The notes below the pieces were generated by a model. It saw nothing but the letters and a program-made list of their open reading frames with translations. It made no database searches and had not been told where the DNA came from. Positions 19,479-28,830 of a DNA stretch of 64,000 nucleotides are shown piece after piece. The position numbers and the translations under genes are program-made. Source of the stretch: an uncultured Oscillospiraceae bacterium (GTDB lineage Bacteria > Bacillota > Clostridia > Oscillospirales > Oscillospiraceae); NCBI GenBank assembly GCA_947626315.1, contig CANQRQ010000004.1, positions 60,730 through 124,729 of the forward strand, in the 5' to 3' direction. Each line of letters begins with the position of its first letter. The stretch's first letter is position 1.

Positions 19479-20774
19479 ATGCTCTGTGAAAATATTCAAA
19501 GGGACGCCGGGGGAGGCCTGCGCTTTGCGGGCTTCCCTCTCCGCGCCTTGGCGGAAAAATACGGCACGCCGCTGTACCTGATGGACGAGGAGCGTCTGCG
19601 CCAAAACTGCCGGATGTACGTCCGGGCCTTTCAGGAGCAGTTCGGGGAAAAGGGCCGGGTGCTCTACGCGGGCAAGGCCGCCTGCTTCAAGCAGATGCTC
19701 CGCCTGGCGGACGAAGAGGGCCTGGGTCTGGACGCGGTGTCCGTGGGGGAGATCCGCACGGCGCTGGCCGCGGGCTTTCCGCCGGAGAAGATCTTCTTCC
19801 ACGGCAACGGCCGGACGGCGGCGGATGTGCGCGCCGGCCTGGAGGCCGGGGTGGGGATTTTCGTGGCGGACAACGCCGAGGAGCTGGAGCTGCTCCAGCG
19901 GGAGGCGGCCCTGGCCGGAAAGCGGCAGAAGATCCTGCTCCGGATCACCCCGGGCATCGACACCCACACCTATGCCGCCGTCCGCACCGGGCAGGTGGAC
20001 TCCAAGTTCGGCTTCCCGCTGGAGACCGGCCAAGCGGACGAGGCGGTGAAAACGGCCCTGTCCCTGCCAAACCTGGAGCTCCGGGGGCTGCACTGCCACG
20101 TGGGCTCCCAGGTCTTTGACGAGGACGTGTTTGAGCGGACCGTGGACGTGATGACCGCCTACATGGCCCGGCTCCGGGCCCGCTTCGGCTGGCTGCCGGA
20201 GCTGCTGGACCTGGGCGGGGGCTACGGCGTCCGCTATACGGAGGCGGACAAACCGGCGGATATCCCCGGGCGCATTGCCCTGGTGGCCCAGAGGCTCCGG
20301 CAGCGCTGCAAAGAGCTGGAGCTGCCCCTGCCCACGGTGCTGATGGAGCCGGGGCGCAGCATCGTGGCCGACGCGGGCATGACGGTCTACTCCGTCTGCT
20401 CCGTCAAGCGGATTCCCGGCTACAAGAGCTATGTGATCGTGGACGGGGGTATGGGGGATAACCCCCGCTACGCTCTCTACGGCGCGGCCTATACAGTCCT
20501 CCACGCAGAGCGGACCGGCGGCGAAGAGGCGGTGTTTGAGCTGGTGGGCCGCTGCTGTGAAACCGGCGATGTGGTCCAGCCCCAGGTCCGCCTGCCGGCG
20601 GACACGAAAGCCGGGGACCTGATCGCCGTCTGCACCACGGGGGCCTACAACTACTCCATGGCCTCCAACTACAACCGCTATCCCCGGCCGCCGGTGGTGC
20701 TGCTCTCTAAGGCGGGAGACCGGCTGGCCGTCCGGCGGGAGACGCCGGAGGATGTCCTGGCGCTGGACGTGTAA
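19479..20774 (+). CDS. lysA: Diaminopimelate decarboxylase
   Basis: PLP enzyme making lysine from meso-diaminopimelate, the product of the DapF domain just upstream. 431 aa. The PLP-lysine is in RVLYAGKAAC near residue 68. HCHVGSQVFD, DLGGGYGVRY and EPGRSIVADAG are the usual alanine-racemase-fold blocks, and the C-terminal catalytic Cys lies in GRCCETGD. AAGGAG precedes ATG 19479. Last gene of the run. Repeat copy B and a terminator follow. Confidence 0.95.
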   Translation: MLCENIQRDAGGGLRFAGFPLRALAEKYGTPLYLMDEERLRQNCRMYVRAFQEQFGEKGRVLYAGKAACFKQMLRLADEEGLGLDAVSVGEIRTALAAGFPPEKIFFHGNGRTAADVRAGLEAGVGIFVADNAEELELLQREAALAGKRQKILLRITPGIDTHTYAAVRTGQVDSKFGFPLETGQADEAVKTALSLPNLELRGLHCHVGSQVFDEDVFERTVDVMTAYMARLRARFGWLPELLDLGGGYGVRYTEADKPADIPGRIALVAQRLRQRCKELELPLPTVLMEPGRSIVADAGMTVYSVCSVKRIPGYKSYVIVDGGMGDNPRYALYGAAYTVLHAERTGGEEAVFELVGRCCETGDVVQPQVRLPADTKAGDLIAVCTTGAYNYSMASNYNRYPRPPVVLLSKAGDRLAVRRETPEDVLALDV

Positions 20775-20787
20775 AACGGATAAAATC

Positions 20788-20948
20788 AGACTGTAGACAA
20801 ACAGAAGAACCATGCATAGAACTGCAGGGGGAGAGGGCAGAGAGGGGGCGGGAGCCCCCTTTCGGCGTTCAATCCTGTCTTATCCAAGAGCATTTTGAAA
20901 TGCGCTTGGATAAGCTTTCAAGTGGAAGACATTTTGTCTTCAACTCGA
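20788..20948 (+). repeat. Dispersed structured element, copy B
   Basis: Starts AGACTGTAGACAAACAGAAG, as copy A does. G-run at 20827-20852, then the GGGGGC/GCCCCC hairpin, then TTTCGGCGTTCAATC. The two distal hairpins are present but carry unpaired positions, so this is the most degenerate copy. It lies between lysA and the convergent 21011 gene. A terminator hairpin is present only on the right side. Confidence 0.88.
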
Positions 20949-20950
20949 AA

Positions 20951-20989
20951 AGACCCGGACCGGCCGCAAAAGCGGGTCCGGGTCTTTTT
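20951..20989. terminator. Terminator after lysA and repeat copy B
   Basis: An 11-bp stem AGACCCGGACC (20951-20961) pairs with 20975-20985, followed by a T-tract. A-rich sequence upstream lets it work for the convergent 21011 gene as well. Confidence 0.85.
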
Positions 20990-21010
20990 GCGCCTTCCCG
21001 TCCGGTTTGG

Positions 21011-21427
21011 TTATTTACCAAAGGCAACAGAGTCGATTTGAAGGAATGTTTTTTGGTGGCGTGAAATAGAGAAGGTAAGGATATACTCCTCGGTACTGCC
21101 GTCGTCCTTTGTACGGTTGAAGATCATTTCTCCTTCCCCCTCGTCCAATGCGATTATGTGGAATTCCGCGCCGGCTTCGGTAAGGTTGCTATAGTCGCTT
21201 GAAAAACAGTCCGGAGAGGAGGCAATTGACCATTCTTCGCTTGCGTCCTCGTTCTTCAGGTTCAGAATCAATTCACTGCCGTTTTCAACAGCAGCTGACC
21301 AATTTTCCCCATCTGCCACAAACGAAACCGGCTGATAGGGTTTGCAGAAAGAAAAAATTGCCCCGGCAGCTGCCGCAAGGATCGCGGCAGCAAGCAGGAT
21401 CAGGAGAAGGGGCAGTTTCTTTTTCAT
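21011..21427 (-). CDS. Small exported or membrane-anchored protein, possibly chagasin-like
   Basis: 138 aa, function unknown. ATG 21427 follows GAGAGGTG. The N-terminus is MKKK plus about 22 hydrophobic residues, a signal anchor or uncleaved signal peptide. The rest is a predicted extracytoplasmic beta-rich domain: ELILNLKNEDASEEWSI, then AGAEFHIIALDEGEGEMIF, then TEEYILTFSIS. The order and spacing recall the inhibitor I42 (chagasin) fold, but the canonical NPTTGYxW loop is not recognisable, so this is only a hint. It stands alone, divergent from the MATE gene and convergent with lysA. Confidence 0.65.
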   Translation of the reverse strand: MKKKLPLLLILLAAAILAAAAGAIFSFCKPYQPVSFVADGENWSAAVENGSELILNLKNEDASEEWSIASSPDCFSSDYSNLTEAGAEFHIIALDEGEGEMIFNRTKDDGSTEEYILTFSISRHQKTFLQIDSVAFGK

Positions 21428-21567
21428 AGTAACACCTCTCAACGAACTTAAATCAGTTTACCGTTTTTTTAATTGTATCATATCTGCTCCCGTGTTTCAA
21501 CCCAAGCCCCTGCATCCCTCGCTGTCCTGCCGGGATTTGATTTTATACGGCTGCCCGACTTGCCCTC

Positions 21568-21596
21568 TTGCGTTTTTCGCCCGCATAGGGTAGAAT
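21568..21596 (+). promoter_or_regulatory. Likely promoter of the MATE gene
   Basis: TTGCGT at 21568-21573, a 17-bp spacer and TAGAAT at 21591-21596, 29 nt ahead of the chosen start. Confidence 0.5.
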
Positions 21597-21625
21597 ACGC
21601 GTTGCCAATCTGTGTGAGGTGCGCT

Positions 21626-23014
21626 ATGATTCTGAAAAAATTCGTGGGCAGCCGGGCGTTTTATTCCAAAATGTTCGCGGTGCTGCTGCCGGTGCTGATC
21701 CAGAATGTGATCACCAATTTTGTGAGCCTGCTGGACAACGTGATGGTGGGCCAGGTGGGCACGGAGCCCATGTCCGGCGTGGCCATTGTCAACCAGCTGC
21801 TGTTTGTCTTTAACCTCTGCATTTTCGGCGGGCTGGCCGGGGCGGGGATCTTCACCGCCCAGTTTTACGGCAAGAGCGACCGGCAGGGAATCCGGCACAC
21901 CATCCGCATCAAGCTCTGCATCGCCGCGGCCTCCCTGGCGCTGTTTCTGACGCTGTTTCTCACGGAGGGAGAGGAGCTGATCTCCCTCTTCCTCCATGAG
22001 GGCCAGGAGCGCCTGGACCTGGCGGCCACGCTGGGCTACGGGCTGGACTACCTCCATGTGATGCTCATCCAGACCGTGCCCTTTGCCCTGTGCCAGGTCT
22101 ACGCCAGCACCCTCCGGCAGACCGGGGAGACGGTCCTGCCCATGAAGGCGGGCATTCTGGCGGTCTTTGTCAACCTGATTTTCAATTACATTCTCATTTT
22201 CGGCAAGCTGGGCGCCCCCGCCCTGGGCGTGGTGGGCGCGGCCATTGCCACGGTGCTGGCCCGCTTTGTGGAGTGCGCGGTGGTGGTGCTCTGGACCCAC
22301 CGGCGCCGGGACCGCTGCCCCTATATCCGGGGCGCCTATACCACCCTGCGGGTCCCCGGCGCGCTGGTGAAGCAGGTGGCGGTGCTGAGCCTGCCCCTGC
22401 TGCTCAACGAAGTGCTCTGGTCCGGCGGTATGGCGGCGCTGAACCAGTGCTACTCCGTGCGGGGCCTGGAGGTGGTCTCCGCCTTCAACATCTCCTCCAC
22501 TGTCTCCAACCTCTTCTTCTGCGCCTTTCTGGCCATGGGAGACACGGTGGCCATCATCGTGGGCCACCTGCTGGGGGCCGGGGAGCTGGAGCGGGCGGTG
22601 GACGAGGACCGGAAGCTGATCGCCTTTTCCGTGGTGCTGAGCATGGCGGTGGGGGCCTTGATGGCGGTGCTGGCCCCCATGATCCCCCGGATCTACAACA
22701 CCACCGACCTGGTCAAGACCCTGGCCGGGGAGCTGCTGATCGTCAGCGCGGTGATGATGCCGGTCAACGCCTTCACCAACGCCTGCTATTTCACCCTCCG
22801 CTCTGGGGGCAAGACGGTGATCACCTTCCTGTTTGACTGCGTGTTCCTCTGGGTGCTGAACATCCCCCTGGCCTTCACGCTGTCCCACTATACCAGCGTG
22901 CCGGTGGTGCAGATGTTCTGGATGGTGGAGGGGCTGAACCTGCTGAAAGCGGGCCTGGGCCTCTGGCTGGTGGTCAGCAAAAAATGGGTCAACAACCTGG
23001 TGGGCCGGGCCTGA
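21626..23014 (+). CDS. MATE-family multidrug/metabolite efflux transporter
   Basis: Na+ or H+ coupled exporter in the cytoplasmic membrane. 462 aa from ATG 21626, after GAGGTG. An earlier in-frame Met at 21473 would precede the promoter and add 51 non-hydrophobic residues. About twelve membrane segments can be counted in two halves. The first half contains LLPVLIQNVITNFVSLLDNVMVG, a typical MATE opening with the conserved D-N-V-M-V-G block. The substrate cannot be inferred. Confidence 0.87.
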   Translation: MILKKFVGSRAFYSKMFAVLLPVLIQNVITNFVSLLDNVMVGQVGTEPMSGVAIVNQLLFVFNLCIFGGLAGAGIFTAQFYGKSDRQGIRHTIRIKLCIAAASLALFLTLFLTEGEELISLFLHEGQERLDLAATLGYGLDYLHVMLIQTVPFALCQVYASTLRQTGETVLPMKAGILAVFVNLIFNYILIFGKLGAPALGVVGAAIATVLARFVECAVVVLWTHRRRDRCPYIRGAYTTLRVPGALVKQVAVLSLPLLLNEVLWSGGMAALNQCYSVRGLEVVSAFNISSTVSNLFFCAFLAMGDTVAIIVGHLLGAGELERAVDEDRKLIAFSVVLSMAVGALMAVLAPMIPRIYNTTDLVKTLAGELLIVSAVMMPVNAFTNACYFTLRSGGKTVITFLFDCVFLWVLNIPLAFTLSHYTSVPVVQMFWMVEGLNLLKAGLGLWLVVSKKWVNNLVGRA

Positions 23015-23165
23015 AGGGGCGTACAGGCTTCCGCCTCCGGCCAAAAATACGCTTGCCGGAACAGGAAGATTATGTTAATTTATAATAAAGTTATTATGCC
23101 CGGACGCCTCGTTCGCGGTCTGGCAGCATGAAAAGGCCGCGCCCGCGGCGGAATGGAGAAAAAAT

Positions 23166-24128
23166 ATGAAGAAGCTTTCTGCGCTCCTGGCGGCCCTGCT
23201 GCTCCTGCAGGGCCTGACCGGCTGCGCTCTTTCCCAACCGGAGAGCAGCCCCGTGCCCATCGGGGAGGCGGACCCGGCGCAGCTCAGCGAGGCGGAGCTG
23301 CGGCAGAGGATCGCCGAAGCGGACGGGCAGGACGCGGAGCTCTGCTATCAGGAGCTTTTGAGCCGGGATCTCTTCACCCGGGAGGATTACGAGGCCCTGG
23401 CCGGGCTCTATGAGCAGAGCGGCCAGACCCGGCAGGAGCGGGACTGCCTGCTGAAGCTGCTGCTGCTCTATCCCTCGGAGGATACGGCCCGGCGGCTCTC
23501 GGAGATCCTGGTCAGCCGCGGCCCGGAGGACAGCCGGCAGGCCGCCCTGGTGGGGCAGGCGGTGGCCAGCCTCCGCAGCGGAGAGACCTTGGCGGTGCGG
23601 GACCTGGTGAATTCCGAGGACTGGAACGCCGCCTTCCAGGACGGACTGCGGGCCGTGGAAATCCGCAGCGTCTATACGGATGAGGAGGGCCGGATGCAGA
23701 TCCGGGCGGGCTATCAGAGCACGGAGCTCAGTTATCTGGCGGCGGACGGCGCCTTCTGGTACTTTATCGCGGACCGGGAGGGGACCTCTATGGCCGCCGC
23801 CGCGTACAGCGGCGGGGCCTATAACGGCCCGGTCTACGTGGAGCACTACGACGCGGAGGACAATCTGCTGATCAGCTACACGGGGACCCTCAGCGGCAAC
23901 CTCTGCGTGGAGGAGCTGCTGGTCAACTATGACGGCACGGAATACACCGGCAGCCTCAACGAGGACAGCACCACCGCCGAAAAGCAGGAGACCAGCGTCA
24001 CCAATGCCGGCGGCGTGATCTATGCCCGCAGCGGCAACAGCTATCTGTATCAAAACGACGCGGAGCTCGAGAGCTTTGTGCTGGACTGCACGCTTTTGGG
24101 CCTGCCTGTCTACGAGCCCTGGGACTGA
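23166..24128 (+). CDS. Putative lipoprotein, first gene of the M6-protease operon
   Basis: Function unknown. 320 aa. Signal peptide MKKLSALLAALLLLQGLTGC with lipobox LTGC, so Cys20 should be lipidated and the protein anchored outside the membrane. Residues 35-130 are helical and TPR-like (LCYQELLSRDLFTREDYEALAGLYEQ). The C-terminal half contains Tyr/Gly/Asp-rich short turns (YSGGAYNGPVYVEHYDAEDN, NYDGTEYTGSL) reminiscent of MORN-type repeats. It is followed after 45 nt by the large metalloprotease gene on the same strand, so a shared role at the cell surface is likely. GGAG sits 8 nt before the ATG. Confidence 0.7.
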   Translation: MKKLSALLAALLLLQGLTGCALSQPESSPVPIGEADPAQLSEAELRQRIAEADGQDAELCYQELLSRDLFTREDYEALAGLYEQSGQTRQERDCLLKLLLLYPSEDTARRLSEILVSRGPEDSRQAALVGQAVASLRSGETLAVRDLVNSEDWNAAFQDGLRAVEIRSVYTDEEGRMQIRAGYQSTELSYLAADGAFWYFIADREGTSMAAAAYSGGAYNGPVYVEHYDAEDNLLISYTGTLSGNLCVEELLVNYDGTEYTGSLNEDSTTAEKQETSVTNAGGVIYARSGNSYLYQNDAELESFVLDCTLLGLPVYEPWD

Positions 24129-24173
24129 AGCCCGCCGGCCCCTTTTAAGGGGCGGCGGAGAGGAGAAGAAACC

Positions 24174-27100
24174 ATGAAGGGAAAAAGAGGCACCCATAAA
24201 ATACGGCGGGCCCTGGCCCTGGCGCTGTGCTTCGCGCTGCTCTGCCCGCTGCTGGGGCAGCCCGGCTTCGCGGAGGAGGCCGGGGGCGACGGGCTCTGCC
24301 CGCACCATCCCCGGCATACGGAGGACTGCGGCTGGTCGGCCGGCAGCCCGGAGAGCCCCTGCGCCCATGTCCATGACGAGAGCTGCTATTTGACCGCCTG
24401 TGTCCATGAGGGGGAGGAGGGGCATGTCTGCTCGGTGGAGAGCGGCTGCCTGACCCTGGCCTGCGGCCACAGCCATGACGAAACCTGCGGCTACGCGCCG
24501 GAGGTCCCGGCCTCGCCCTGCCGCTATGACTGCCCGGACTGCGCCGCCCCGGACGGGGAGGCCGCGCCGGGGACGGACCCGGCGGAGGGGCCTGACGGCG
24601 GGGACAGTGAGAGCGCCGGAGACGGCGGCCCCCTGGAGGGCGAACCTCAGCCCGGAGAAGAGACGGAGGACGGGGAAGGAAGCAAAGACGGCGAAGAGCC
24701 GAAAGATGAAGAGGAACCGAAAGACGACGAAGAGCCGGAGGACGAGGAAGAGGAGGCCGAACCGCCTCTGGACCCCTCCGCTCTGCTGCTGGAGGCGGAG
24801 CTTACGGACCCGGAGAGCGGAGAGACGCTCTGCCGCCTGACAGAGGGCGGCGAGACGGCCTGCCCCGCCTGGCCCCTGGAGGGGGAGCGGCTGCTGCGCC
24901 TCCGGGCCTCGTTCCAGGCGGAGGCGGCGGGCAGCTGGCAGCTGCGGCTGCATCTGTCGCCCCTGCTGTGCCTGGCGGAGGGCGGCCCCTGGGAGGGCTT
25001 TACCGTCTGCGACGAGCTTGTGACGGAGGAGAGCGCCCCCGGCCGGACGCTGCTGATCGCCCCTGACCCGGCCCTGTTCCCGGCGGAGGCGGAGCCTGTG
25101 CCGGAGGGCGCGGTCCTGGAGCTGACGCTGCGCCTGGCGGTGGATCAGGAGCAGTTCGCGGCGCGGATGGAGGCGCTGGCGGAGGCTGAAGAGGCGGAGG
25201 ATGCGGAGAGCGCCCTCTCCTACGCTCTGCCGGAGGAGGAGCTGCTGAAGCTGGAGCTGCTGTGGGACGGCCTGCCCCTGCCGGAGCGGAGCTCCGCCCT
25301 GCGAGGGACCCTGGACCCGGGCATCAGCCTGATGGCTCTGGACGCGCCCTACCGGGTGGATCCCAGCGGGAAAAACTTTGCCAACCTGGTCCTGTTTGCC
25401 TATTTCAGCGATCAGACCGACGGCGCGGCCTATTTCCGGAACACGGATACCGCCCAGAGCCTTTGGAGCCTCTATGAGGGCAGCAGCCGCAGCTCCTTCA
25501 GGAATTATATCAGTACCGTCTCCTACGGGAGGATGCAGGTGCTCAATGTGCTGCCGCAGTACGACAGCGAGACCCACACGATCCAGGCGGTGCAGCTGCC
25601 CTTTACCCGGCAGCAGGCCATGAGCGGGAACATTGACAGCGGGATCGTCAGCGAGGCCCTGAAAGCGGTGAACGTGGACGGCAGCATCCTGGACCTGAAC
25701 GGAGACGGCGTCATTGACAACGTCACGGTGGTGCTGAAGGGGCCGAAAGAGCCGTCGGGAGACATGAACAACGAGGACGAGGGGGAAAACTCCTCCTACA
25801 GCTGCCACAAGAGCGATTACCCCGGTTCCCTGGAGGCATTCGGCAAGCACGTGAGCGCCTATAATATGCTCAACACGGACCGGCTGACCGGTATGGGAGG
25901 AAGCGGCACCATTGCCCATGAATTCCTGCACACCCTGGGCTTCATGGATCTGTATAACAACCAGGGGGATTTTCCGGTTTACACCTGGGATATTATGGCC
26001 AACTCCAGCAGCCGGCCCAGCTGGCCCCTGGCCTATACCCGGATGCTGCAGGGCTGGGTGAATCTGAGCACCTGTACAAAAAGCGGCACGCTGACCTTCC
26101 GGGCCCCCGGCGAGGGGGACGGAAGCTCTCAGGCCTATATTCTCCAATCCCCCCAGAACGACCGGGAGCTCTTTGTGGTGGAGATGCGGCATAGAAGCGA
26201 ACTCGGCAGTGACGAGCTGGACTTTGGCTTGTCGGCCTACATGGACTATAACAGCAGCGCCCTGATCGTCTACCGGGTGGACCTGACCGCGAAACACCTG
26301 AGCAATCACTACGGGGAAACGGCCATTTACGTTTTCCGGCCGAACAGCACCGGCGATCAAAGGCAGAATGTGCAGCACGCCTTTTTAAACAGCAAAGAGA
26401 ACCGCACATCCCTGGGTTCGGCAGACCCCAGCTTCACGCTGGAGCAGGGGGCGATCACCTTTGCCGACGGGACGAATTCCTGCATCGTTATTAAAGATGT
26501 AAAGAACAATCCGGACGGCAGCATGTCCTGCCAGGTGGAGATTCCCGACGCGAAGCAGTATGACACCTGGGAGGATACCGGGTTTAAAGACGCTTCCGGC
26601 GGCAATCGCTCTGCCGCTACGGCCAGCTGCAAAAACACCCAATATCTGGTGACCTATACAAACGGGACCATCCGGACTTACCGCTACACCGGGAATGCCT
26701 GGAACGAGCTGCCCGGCGCCAGCTGGCCCGAGGCGAACAGACTGCCCCCGGATATGCGCATGACAGAATACCAGGGAAAGCTGTATCTGGCCTATACGGA
26801 CCAGAATGCCAATGTGAAGATTCGGGCCCTGGATGTGGATACCGGGCGCTGGGCGGACATCTATACCGGAACAGAGCCAATCAACGGCCTGGAGATCCTG
26901 AGCCAGAACGGCTCTCTCTACGTTGTATATGAGACGGGAGAGAAAGCCGGGCTGCTGGAGGTGACCGGCGCCGCGGCGGTGGACCGGGGCAGTTATGATA
27001 CGGCCGGCTCCGGCGGACAGCCCCAGGAGGCCTATGTGGGCGACATGCTGTATGTCTCCCGCCGGCTGATCGACAACTCGATCAAGATCTATCGCCGGGA

Positions 27101-28808
27101 GGCCTCCGGCAGCTATACGGTGATTTCGGACGGCGAGCTCAGCGCCCCGAATTACAGCCTGGCGGCCCTGAACGGGAAGCTGGTCGTAGTCACGGGGGAG
27201 AATGAGATCTCAGGGGCGAATAAAACCGTAAAGGTCCATTTCTATGACGGCAGCAGCTGGACCCACGGCAAGGGGTCCGCAATCGACTGCTTTGATCCCA
27301 AGCTGACCGTTCTCCAGGGCAATCTCTACCTGCTGGCCTCTCCTTCCACGGAGGCGGGCTACACCTATGTGTACCAGTATGACCCGGGGACGGACGGTTG
27401 GATTCAGGAAGGGGAGCGGGTGGACAGCAGAGCCTCTCAGATCACCCTGACCGCCGACGCAGACTATCTCTATATCAGCTATGTCCGCAGTCAGGATGCA
27501 AGCGTCCATGTCCGTCGGAAAGCCCTGGCCAACCCGCTGCTCTCTCTGGAGCTCAATCCCCCGAAGAAGACGAGCTATGTGCAGGGGGAGAAGGTCAGCA
27601 CCGAGGGCATGGTGGTCACGGCCAGGTATCAGCGGGACACCCGGGTGCTGGAAGAGGGGGAATACCAGCTTACCGGCTTTGACAGCGGCAGCCTGGGCAG
27701 CCGCCGGGCCACCGTCTCCTATGGCGGGAAGATGGCCAGCTTTACCTACACGGTAAACCCGCCCGCGGCTTCCGGCCTGGGCCAGCCTATTTTGGGCGCG
27801 GTCACGGACACGGGCTACGGCCTGAAGCTCAGCTGGTCCGCCGTCAGCGGCGCGGCCAAATACCAGGTGTATGTCCGCTTCAACGGCGGAAAATGGACGG
27901 CGGTGGGCGTGACCGGAAATCTCAGCTATACCTGGAAACCGGACAAAGGCGCGGGGACCTACGCCTTCACGGTCCAGGCCCTGAGCGCCGACGGCAAGAC
28001 TGTCAGCACCTATGACCAGACTGGAAAAAGCATCCACTATGAACCCTTGAAGCTGACCCTGACCAACCTGCCGGCCAGCTATAAGGACAGCTATGTGTAT
28101 ATTGACGGCGTGAAGATCAAGGCGGAGGCCCCCACCGGCAGCAGCCGCAGCCTGACTCTGCCGGACGCCAATGCCAAAACGGCGGTCATGTACGAGTACA
28201 ACGACGCCGGGGTGCCGGTGGGCATGACGGTCTGGAAGCTCAGCTATACGGGGACCCAGGTGCGGGCCACGGAGCTGAAGGGTCTGAAAAACCTGCTGAG
28301 CTACCATGGCTTCTCCATTCGGATCACCGGGGCCGCGGGCATCCGGGTCAAGTCCGGCATCGCCGAGGCCACCCGGGCCCAGCTTCTGGGAGCGGGGGTG
28401 GACGGCTATCGACTGGTGGAATACGGGACCATGTATATGCCCAGCGGCAACAACAAGATCAACGCCTTTACCCTGGAGAACGTGCCCGCCAATGCCAGAG
28501 GTATGGCCTACGGCCTGCTCAACGGCAGACGCTATGACCAGATTTTTGAGCGGATCGGCGGACGCATCCGCTTTACCTCCGTGCTGACCGGCCTGAAAGC
28601 GAACATGTACGACCAGAAGCTGACCTTCCGCAGCTATGCCATTCTGGACAGCGGCGGGCAGCAGATCGTGGTGTACGGCGCGCCGGTGGAGAGCAGCGTC
28701 TACACGGTGGCGACGAAGATCCAGGCCGCCCATGAGTTTGCTCCCGGCACCGCGGGCTATCGATTCGTGCAGAATATTGTAGACAGCGTGGAATCCGGCA
28801 AGAAGTGA
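24174..28808 (+). CDS. Large secreted multidomain protein with M6-type metalloprotease domain
   Basis: 1544 aa, predicted secreted. A signal peptide (about residues 1-33) is followed by a Cys/His-rich region with repeated HxHDExC and CGHSHDETC units (about 40-120), an acidic E/D/K/P linker (about 140-200), and a beta-rich region. The M6 zinc-protease site is HEFLHTLGFMD with His582, Glu583 and His586. After it come a beta-propeller-like stretch, a Big_3-type Ig domain near residue 1125 (NPPKKTSYVQGEKVSTEGM), an FN3-like domain near 1200, and a C-terminal domain common in clostridial surface proteins. No C-terminal sortase signal or membrane segment was seen. Middle gene of a three-gene operon. 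Target substrate unknown. Confidence 0.82.
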   Translation: MKGKRGTHKIRRALALALCFALLCPLLGQPGFAEEAGGDGLCPHHPRHTEDCGWSAGSPESPCAHVHDESCYLTACVHEGEEGHVCSVESGCLTLACGHSHDETCGYAPEVPASPCRYDCPDCAAPDGEAAPGTDPAEGPDGGDSESAGDGGPLEGEPQPGEETEDGEGSKDGEEPKDEEEPKDDEEPEDEEEEAEPPLDPSALLLEAELTDPESGETLCRLTEGGETACPAWPLEGERLLRLRASFQAEAAGSWQLRLHLSPLLCLAEGGPWEGFTVCDELVTEESAPGRTLLIAPDPALFPAEAEPVPEGAVLELTLRLAVDQEQFAARMEALAEAEEAEDAESALSYALPEEELLKLELLWDGLPLPERSSALRGTLDPGISLMALDAPYRVDPSGKNFANLVLFAYFSDQTDGAAYFRNTDTAQSLWSLYEGSSRSSFRNYISTVSYGRMQVLNVLPQYDSETHTIQAVQLPFTRQQAMSGNIDSGIVSEALKAVNVDGSILDLNGDGVIDNVTVVLKGPKEPSGDMNNEDEGENSSYSCHKSDYPGSLEAFGKHVSAYNMLNTDRLTGMGGSGTIAHEFLHTLGFMDLYNNQGDFPVYTWDIMANSSSRPSWPLAYTRMLQGWVNLSTCTKSGTLTFRAPGEGDGSSQAYILQSPQNDRELFVVEMRHRSELGSDELDFGLSAYMDYNSSALIVYRVDLTAKHLSNHYGETAIYVFRPNSTGDQRQNVQHAFLNSKENRTSLGSADPSFTLEQGAITFADGTNSCIVIKDVKNNPDGSMSCQVEIPDAKQYDTWEDTGFKDASGGNRSAATASCKNTQYLVTYTNGTIRTYRYTGNAWNELPGASWPEANRLPPDMRMTEYQGKLYLAYTDQNANVKIRALDVDTGRWADIYTGTEPINGLEILSQNGSLYVVYETGEKAGLLEVTGAAAVDRGSYDTAGSGGQPQEAYVGDMLYVSRRLIDNSIKIYRREASGSYTVISDGELSAPNYSLAALNGKLVVVTGENEISGANKTVKVHFYDGSSWTHGKGSAIDCFDPKLTVLQGNLYLLASPSTEAGYTYVYQYDPGTDGWIQEGERVDSRASQITLTADADYLYISYVRSQDASVHVRRKALANPLLSLELNPPKKTSYVQGEKVSTEGMVVTARYQRDTRVLEEGEYQLTGFDSGSLGSRRATVSYGGKMASFTYTVNPPAASGLGQPILGAVTDTGYGLKLSWSAVSGAAKYQVYVRFNGGKWTAVGVTGNLSYTWKPDKGAGTYAFTVQALSADGKTVSTYDQTGKSIHYEPLKLTLTNLPASYKDSYVYIDGVKIKAEAPTGSSRSLTLPDANAKTAVMYEYNDAGVPVGMTVWKLSYTGTQVRATELKGLKNLLSYHGFSIRITGAAGIRVKSGIAEATRAQLLGAGVDGYRLVEYGTMYMPSGNNKINAFTLENVPANARGMAYGLLNGRRYDQIFERIGGRIRFTSVLTGLKANMYDQKLTFRSYAILDSGGQQIVVYGAPVESSVYTVATKIQAAHEFAPGTAGYRFVQNIVDSVESGKK

Positions 28809-28830
28809 GGCCGGGGAGGAGAACGAGAGT

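Noticed and set aside
21473..21625. Fifty-one-residue N-terminal extension of the MATE transporter
   Set aside because: It would begin upstream of the likely promoter at 21568-21596 and adds non-membrane residues absent from the family.
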